Shown here in pieces: positions 5,388 through 9,886 of a stretch of DNA of 9,886 nucleotides. Position 1 is the stretch's first letter; every line of letters begins with the position of its first letter. A program made the translations under genes and the position numbers. The notes beneath the pieces are model-generated. The model saw only the letters and a program-made list of their open reading frames with translations, searched no databases and was not told where the DNA came from. The stretch is from Caulobacterales bacterium 32-69-10 (GTDB lineage: Bacteria > Pseudomonadota > Alphaproteobacteria > Caulobacterales > Caulobacteraceae), in assembly GCA_002280485.1 (NCBI GenBank), contig NCED01000058.1, forward strand, positions 1-9,886, written 5' to 3'.

Positions 5388-8300
5388 TCGCCGCCCTGAT
5401 CCGTGCGTCCGTTCGGGCGCGATTTCTGGTCCTGCTGGCGGCCGTGGGCCTTGCCATCGCCGGGGTCTGGGCGGTGCGCGCTACCCCGGTCGACGCCCTG
5501 CCGGACCTCTCCGACGTGCAGGTGATCATCCGCACCAGCTACCCGGGCCAGGCGCCCCAGATCGTCGAGAACCAGATCACCTATCCGCTCACCACCACCA
5601 TGCTGTCGGTGCCGGGCGCAAAGACCGTGCGAGGCTATTCCTTCTTCGGCGACAGCTTCGTCTATGTTCTGTTCGAGGACGGGACCGATCTCTACTGGGC
5701 GCGCTCGCGGGTTCTCGAATATCTCAACCAGGTGCAGAGCCGCCTGCCGGCGTCGGCCAAGCCGGCCCTGGGCCCGGACGCGACCGGCGTGGGCTGGGTC
5801 TACGAATACGCCCTGGTCGATAAGACCGGACGCCACGACCTGTCCCAGCTTCGCGGGCTGCAGGACTGGTTCCTGCGCTACGAACTGAAGACCCTGCCTG
5901 GCGTCGCCGAAGTGGCGAGCATCGGCGGCATGGTTCGGCAGTACCAGGTGGTGCTCGATCCCACCCGCCTCGCCGCCTATGGCGTCACCCACGCCCAGGC
6001 GGTCACGGCGATCCAGCAGGCCAACCAGGAAGCCGGCGGCTCGGTGCTGGAGTTGGGCGAAGCCGAATACATGGTTCGGGCCAGCGGCTATCTGAAGACG
6101 CTCGACGATTTTCGCGCCATTCCGCTGCGCACCGGCGCCGGCGGCGTGCCGATCACCTTGGGCGATATCGCCACCGTGCAGATCGGGCCGGAGATGCGGC
6201 GCGGGGTCGCCGAGCTCAACGGCCAGGGGGAAGTGGCCGGCGGCGTCGTCATCCTGCGCTCGGGCAAGAACGCTCAGCTGACCATCGCCGCGGTCCAGAC
6301 CAAGCTCGAAGTGTTGAAGCGCAGCCTTCCCGCCGGCGTCGAGGTGGTCACCACCTACGACCGCTCAAAGCTGATCGACCGCGCTATCGGGAACCTGACG
6401 GGCAAGCTGGGCGAAGAATTCCTGGTGGTGGCGATCGTCTGCGCCCTGTTCTTGGGGCACGTCCGCTCGGCCCTGGTCGCCATCGTCACCCTGCCGCTCG
6501 GCGTGCTGATCGCCTTCCTGGTGATGCGAATGCAGGGGGTCAACGCCAACATCATGTCGCTCGGCGGCATCGCCATCGCCATCGGCGCCATGGTCGACGC
6601 GGCCGTGGTGATGATCGAGAATGCCCACAAGCATCTTGAGCGCTGGACGCACGACCATCCGGGCAAGACCCTCACGTCAGAGCGGCGCTGGACGATTGTG
6701 ACCGCCGCCGCCGCCGAGGTTGGCCCAGCTCTCTTCCTCAGCCTGGTGATCATCACCCTGTCGTTCGTGCCCGTCTTCGCCCTCCAGGCGCAGGAGGGGC
6801 GGCTCTTCGCGCCGCTCGCCTTCACCAAGAGCTACGCCATGGCGGGCGCCGCCCTGCTCTCGGTCACGCTGGTGCCGGTGTTGATGGGCTATCTGATCCG
6901 CGGGCGCATTCCCTCGGAAAACGCCAATCCCCTGAACCGCGTCCTGACCCGGCTCTATCGGCCAGCGCTCGACGCGGTGATGCGGCGACCGAAGGCCACG
7001 CTCGTGATCGCCCTGCTGGTGTTCGCCACCACGGCGTGGCCGCTTAGCCGGCTGGGGGGTGAGTTCATCCCCCACATGGACGAGGGCGACCTGCTCTACA
7101 TGCCGTCCGCCCTGCCCGGCATCTCCGCCGCCAAGGCCTCGGAGCTGCTGCAACAGACCGACCGGCTGATCATGACCGTGCCGGAGGTGAAGACGGTGTT
7201 CGGCAAGGCGGGCCGCGCCGAGACGGCCACCGACCCCGCGCCGATGGAGATGTTCGAGACCACGATCCAGTTCAAACCCCGCGACCAGTGGCGGGCCGGC
7301 ATGACGCCTGACAAGCTGGTCGAGACCCTCGACAAGGCGGTGCAGGTCCCCGGCCTAGCCAATGTCTGGGTGCCGCCGATCCGCAACCGGATCGACATGC
7401 TGGCGACCGGCATCAAGAGCCCGATCGGGGTCAAGGTATCGGGCGCGAACCTGCAGGATCTCGACCGGGTGGCGGCGGCGATCGAGGCTGTGGCCAAGAA
7501 GACCCCTGGGGTGAGCTCGGCCCTGGCCGAGCGGCTGACGGGCGGGCGCTACGTCGATGTCGACATCGACCGCGCAGCGGCCGGGCGCTTTGGCCTGAAC
7601 ATCGCCGACGTCCAGGCGATCGTGTCCGGCGCGATCGGCGGCGAGACGGTCGGCGAGACGGTCGAGGGCGTCGCCCGCTACCCGATCAGCGTGCGCTATC
7701 CCCGCGAACTGCGCGACAGTCTGGAAGGTTTGCGCGCCTTGCCGATCCTCACCGCGGCTGGCCAGCAGATCACCCTGGGCTCGGTCGCCAAGATCGAGAT
7801 CGTCGACGGCCCGCAAATGCTGAAGACCGAGAACGCGCGTCCATCGACCTGGGTCTACATCGACGTCCGCGACCGCGACCTCAGCGCCGTCGTCGGCGAC
7901 CTGCAGCGCGCCGTCGCCAAGTCCGTACCCCTGCCGCCTGGGGTGTCCGTCGCCTATTCCGGGCAGTTCGAATATCTGCAGCGCGCCGCTGAACGGCTGA
8001 AGGTGGTCGTGCCGGCCACGCTGCTGATCATCTTCGTCCTGCTCTACGTGACCTTCGGGCGGTTCGACGAAGCGGCGTTGATCATGGCCACCCTGCCGTT
8101 CGCGCTCACCGGCGGCATCTGGACCCTCTACCTGCTGGGTTACCACCAGTCGGTGGCGACCGGCGTCGGGTTCATCGCTCTGGCCGGCGTCTCGGCCGAG
8201 TTTGGGGTGGTGATGCTGATCTACCTCAAGCACGCCCTGGCGGACCGGGGGCCAAACCCCAGCCATGAGCAGGTCGAGACGGCGGTGCGCGAAGGGGCGC

Positions 8301-8506
8301 TGCTGCGCGTGCGGCCCAAGGCGATGACCGTCGCGGTGATCCTCGCCGGCCTTGCCCCGGTCCTCGTTGGCCACGGCGCCGGCTCGGAGGTCATGAGCCG
8401 GATCGCCGCGCCGATGATCGGCGGCATGATCACCGCGCCGCTGTTGTCGATGCTCGTGATCCCCGCTGGCTTCCTGCTGCTGCGACGGCGTCAAGCCAAG
8501 CAATGA
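5384..8506 (+). CDS. cusA: CusA, RND-family inner-membrane Cu(I)/Ag(I) efflux pump
   Basis: A 1040-residue proton-driven RND transporter, the motor of the CusCBA pump; E. coli CusA is about the same length. The start at 5384 gives [18 protein letters not shown], the typical first helix, and overlaps the cusB stop (ATGA) with GAGGGCGG upstream; an in-frame ATG at 5243 lies inside cusB and is rejected. The three periplasmic copper-binding methionines are present at 573 (LLYMPS), 623 (APMEMFE) and 672 (NRIDML), the numbers known for E. coli CusA. Proton-relay or stepping residues Asp405 ([11 protein letters not shown]), Glu939 (SAEFGVVM) and Lys979 (RPKAMTV, Lys984 in E. coli) are also kept. All this points to monovalent copper/silver rather than Zn/Co/Cd (CzcA). 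Its stop abuts the copB stop from the other strand. Confidence 0.97.
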   Translation: MIAALIRASVRARFLVLLAAVGLAIAGVWAVRATPVDALPDLSDVQVIIRTSYPGQAPQIVENQITYPLTTTMLSVPGAKTVRGYSFFGDSFVYVLFEDGTDLYWARSRVLEYLNQVQSRLPASAKPALGPDATGVGWVYEYALVDKTGRHDLSQLRGLQDWFLRYELKTLPGVAEVASIGGMVRQYQVVLDPTRLAAYGVTHAQAVTAIQQANQEAGGSVLELGEAEYMVRASGYLKTLDDFRAIPLRTGAGGVPITLGDIATVQIGPEMRRGVAELNGQGEVAGGVVILRSGKNAQLTIAAVQTKLEVLKRSLPAGVEVVTTYDRSKLIDRAIGNLTGKLGEEFLVVAIVCALFLGHVRSALVAIVTLPLGVLIAFLVMRMQGVNANIMSLGGIAIAIGAMVDAAVVMIENAHKHLERWTHDHPGKTLTSERRWTIVTAAAAEVGPALFLSLVIITLSFVPVFALQAQEGRLFAPLAFTKSYAMAGAALLSVTLVPVLMGYLIRGRIPSENANPLNRVLTRLYRPALDAVMRRPKATLVIALLVFATTAWPLSRLGGEFIPHMDEGDLLYMPSALPGISAAKASELLQQTDRLIMTVPEVKTVFGKAGRAETATDPAPMEMFETTIQFKPRDQWRAGMTPDKLVETLDKAVQVPGLANVWVPPIRNRIDMLATGIKSPIGVKVSGANLQDLDRVAAAIEAVAKKTPGVSSALAERLTGGRYVDVDIDRAAAGRFGLNIADVQAIVSGAIGGETVGETVEGVARYPISVRYPRELRDSLEGLRALPILTAAGQQITLGSVAKIEIVDGPQMLKTENARPSTWVYIDVRDRDLSAVVGDLQRAVAKSVPLPPGVSVAYSGQFEYLQRAAERLKVVVPATLLIIFVLLYVTFGRFDEAALIMATLPFALTGGIWTLYLLGYHQSVATGVGFIALAGVSAEFGVVMLIYLKHALADRGPNPSHEQVETAVREGALLRVRPKAMTVAVILAGLAPVLVGHGAGSEVMSRIAAPMIGGMITAPLLSMLVIPAGFLLLRRRQAKQ

Positions 8507-9613
8507 TCAGAAGAACGCCTTGATCCCAACCACGACGCTGGTCGCCTCAGCGCCCTCGCCGCGTGCGCGTGCGTAGTCAGCGGTCTTGCCGGCCTTTCGG
8601 TCCCAAGACACGCCGATGTAAGGCGCAAACTCGCGCCGGATCTCGTATCGCAAGCGTAGCCCCAACTCGGCGTTGGAGAGGCCCGATCCTGTTCGGGTTT
8701 CCGGCGTGTTCTGAGCTGCGAAGTTGAGTTCGGCGCGCGGCTGCAAGATCAAACGATTGGTCAGCCGCAGATCGTAGGTGCCTTCGAGCCGCGCCAACAG
8801 ATCGCCGTTGGTCGACAGGAAGGCGGCGCCTTCGACATCGAACCAATAGGGCAACAGGCTCTGGAAGCCGACGGTCGCATAGGTGCGGCCGTAAGGTTCG
8901 ACGTCCTGCCGCATACCGACCTGCAAGTCGGTATAGACCCCCACGGCGCGGGAGTAGAGAGCCTGCATCTCAGCGCTTTCCACGCCTTCGCCGCGTGTGC
9001 CCTCGCCTTCGCTCTTCACCACCAGACGATTGATGTCACCGCCGAACCAGGCCTGACCTTCCCAGCGGTAGCCGTCCGCGCCTGAGCGGGCCTGATACTC
9101 GGCCAGATTGACCATGACCGTGGAGAGCGGCATCGCGCCGTGCTCACGCTTCAACTGCGCGCGCGCGGTGGCCATGGCGGCGGGCGAGAAGAACCGGTCG
9201 GCGGCGTGGTCCGTGGGCGGCGGGGGTGGCGGAGATTTCGGGATTTCCGGCTGGACCATCGCCGACATGTCGTGCCCGGCCATCTCGGGCATCGCGGCCT
9301 GATCCGCCGGTTTGTCCGGCATCGCCATGCCGGGCATAGCGCCGGGGGCCATGGTCGACATGTCGTGGCCGGCATGTGGGTCGGCCGCCACCGGCGCGGA
9401 GGATTGCGGCGGCGCGGCGGGAGCCATCGCCGACATATTATGGCCCGCGTGCGGGTCCGCGGCAGGCTTGGGGGCCGGTGCGGCCTTTGCCTTGGCCGGC
9501 GCGCTTGCGGCGGGCATGGCCATCCCCGGCATGCTGGAATGGTCCATGGTCTGGGCGACCGCGGGGGCGGCCAGCGCCAGGGGCAGAAGTCCTATCAAAG
9601 CCAGGCGGCTCAT
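8507..9613 (-). CDS. copB: Outer-membrane copper resistance protein CopB (PcoB family)
   Basis: A 368-residue protein. Residues 1-20 form a signal peptide (LALIGLLPLALAAPAVA). Residues 23-120 are a Met/His-rich low-complexity copper-binding region, followed by PKSPPPPPP. From about 135 the conserved CopB beta-barrel domain runs to the end, with YRWEGQAWFGGDINRL, LYSRAV, PYWFDVEG and the C-terminal Phe typical of outer-membrane barrels (GIKAFF). It binds copper and helps retain or export it at the outer membrane. The ATG at 9613 is chosen because it gives a perfect signal peptide, has GGAGG about 7 nt upstream and overlaps the copA stop by ATGA; an upstream ATG at 9700 lies within copA and is rejected. 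It is translated after copA on the same mRNA. Confidence 0.95.
   Translation of the reverse strand: MSRLALIGLLPLALAAPAVAQTMDHSSMPGMAMPAASAPAKAKAAPAPKPAADPHAGHNMSAMAPAAPPQSSAPVAADPHAGHDMSTMAPGAMPGMAMPDKPADQAAMPEMAGHDMSAMVQPEIPKSPPPPPPTDHAADRFFSPAAMATARAQLKREHGAMPLSTVMVNLAEYQARSGADGYRWEGQAWFGGDINRLVVKSEGEGTRGEGVESAEMQALYSRAVGVYTDLQVGMRQDVEPYGRTYATVGFQSLLPYWFDVEGAAFLSTNGDLLARLEGTYDLRLTNRLILQPRAELNFAAQNTPETRTGSGLSNAELGLRLRYEIRREFAPYIGVSWDRKAGKTADYARARGEGAEATSVVVGIKAFF
9257..9547 (-). repeat. Met/His-rich copper-binding repeats within copB
   Basis: Inside CopB, a motif of the form (H/M)AGHxMSxM occurs three times: HAGHNMSAM (55-63), HAGHDMSTM (80-88) and MAGHDMSAM (111-119). The first two sit in the longer unit DPHAGHxMSxMAP. 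A second motif, MPGMAMP, occurs at 28-34 and 93-99. These look like degenerate duplications of a copper-binding module, and copy number may differ between strains. Confidence 0.8.
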
Positions 9614-9886
9614 GCGGCGCCTCCATCGAGGGGCCGCACGGCGAACACCTGAAACATGCCGGCGTGCATGTGGTAGAGCATGTGGCAGTGGAAGGCCCAA
9701 TCGCCTGGATCGGCGGTGAAGTCCCAGGACACCTTGCCTCCCGGCATCACCATCACCGTGTGTTTTCGTGGGCCGTATCCCGCCGGTCCATGGGTCAGCT
9801 CGAAGAAGTGGCCATGCAGGTGGATCGGGTGCGCCATCATGGTGTCGTTGATCAGCGTGACCCGAACCCGTTCCCCCTTCTCGAAG
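9610..9886 (-). CDS. copA: CopA multicopper oxidase (PcoA family), C-terminal part (runs in from right edge)
   Basis: The last 91 codons of a periplasmic multicopper oxidase that oxidises Cu(I) and so lowers its toxicity. The visible part starts FEKGERVRVTLINDTMMAHP and contains two copper-ligand blocks of the C-terminal cupredoxin domain: HPIHLHG, and HCHMLYHMHAGMF, which holds the HCH pair (type 3 and type 1 Cys ligand), the type 1 His and the axial Met. These are the canonical blocks of the family. The protein ends PLDGGAA, and its TGA overlaps the copB ATG. The N-terminus, Tat signal and Met-rich region are outside the window, so completeness cannot be judged. Confidence 0.95.
   Translation of the reverse strand, partial: FEKGERVRVTLINDTMMAHPIHLHGHFFELTHGPAGYGPRKHTVMVMPGGKVSWDFTADPGDWAFHCHMLYHMHAGMFQVFAVRPLDGGAA

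Noticed and set aside
5222..5992. 256-codon minus-strand open frame over the cusB/cusA junction
   Set aside because: Antisense shadow of two well-supported genes, with no recognisable domain.
7355..8503. 382-codon minus-strand open frame opposite cusA
   Set aside because: Its composition (runs of Gln, Asp, Arg, His, Gly) is the expected antisense of a GC-rich coding frame; cusA is unequivocal on the plus strand and no ribosome binding site or family motif supports the antisense frame.
1..9886. CRISPR arrays, tRNA or rRNA genes, insertion sequence ends, toxin-antitoxin pairs
   Set aside because: No regularly spaced repeats, tRNA-like cloverleaf, transposase motif or paired small genes were seen; nearly all the window is occupied by metal-resistance genes.

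Overview
The window is high-GC DNA from a proteobacterium. Protein style and gene content suggest an alphaproteobacterium of the Caulobacter/Brevundimonas/Sphingomonas type, but this is an impression from sequence, not a database match. Almost all of it is heavy-metal resistance, mainly periplasmic copper handling and copper efflux.

Region 1 (1-630, minus strand): a two-gene unit of a CsoR/RcnR-family metal-sensing repressor followed, after 14 bp, by the start of a metal-exporting P-type ATPase with a His-rich N-terminus, which runs off the left edge. The repressor has the His3/Cys35/His60/His64 ligand set of nickel/cobalt sensors. A G-tract operator (TATAG-N9-CTATA) lies in the spacer of its own putative promoter.

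Region 2 (580-811): a divergent intergenic region with a 10-bp perfect inverted repeat and three CCAAGCT copies, separating the Ni/Co-type unit from the copper unit.

Region 3 (812-8506, plus strand): six co-directional genes: copC (periplasmic copper carrier), copD (inner-membrane copper protein), a small exported Cys/Met-rich protein I cannot name, then cusC, cusB and cusA, a complete tripartite RND copper/silver efflux pump. cusC/cusB and cusB/cusA overlap by ATGA. CusB carries a C-terminal CusF-like copper chaperone domain, so chaperone and adaptor are fused. CusA keeps the three copper-binding methionines and the acidic transmembrane residues at the same residue numbers I recall for E. 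coli CusA. A strong hairpin after the small gene may split the operon into a cop part and a cus part.

Region 4 (8507-9886, minus strand): copB (outer-membrane copper protein with Met/His repeats) and, overlapping it by ATGA, the C-terminal end of the multicopper oxidase copA, which enters from the right edge. copB is convergent to cusA, and their stop codons abut with no base between them.

Together: CopA would oxidise Cu(I) in the periplasm, CopB and CopC would bind copper, CopD would handle it at the inner membrane, and CusCBA would expel Cu(I)/Ag(I) across both membranes. No copper-responsive regulator (CopRS/CusRS/CueR) is inside the window. The components are known families; the less familiar parts are the small Cys/Met protein, the RcnR-type sensor paired with a P-type ATPase, and the intergenic repeats.
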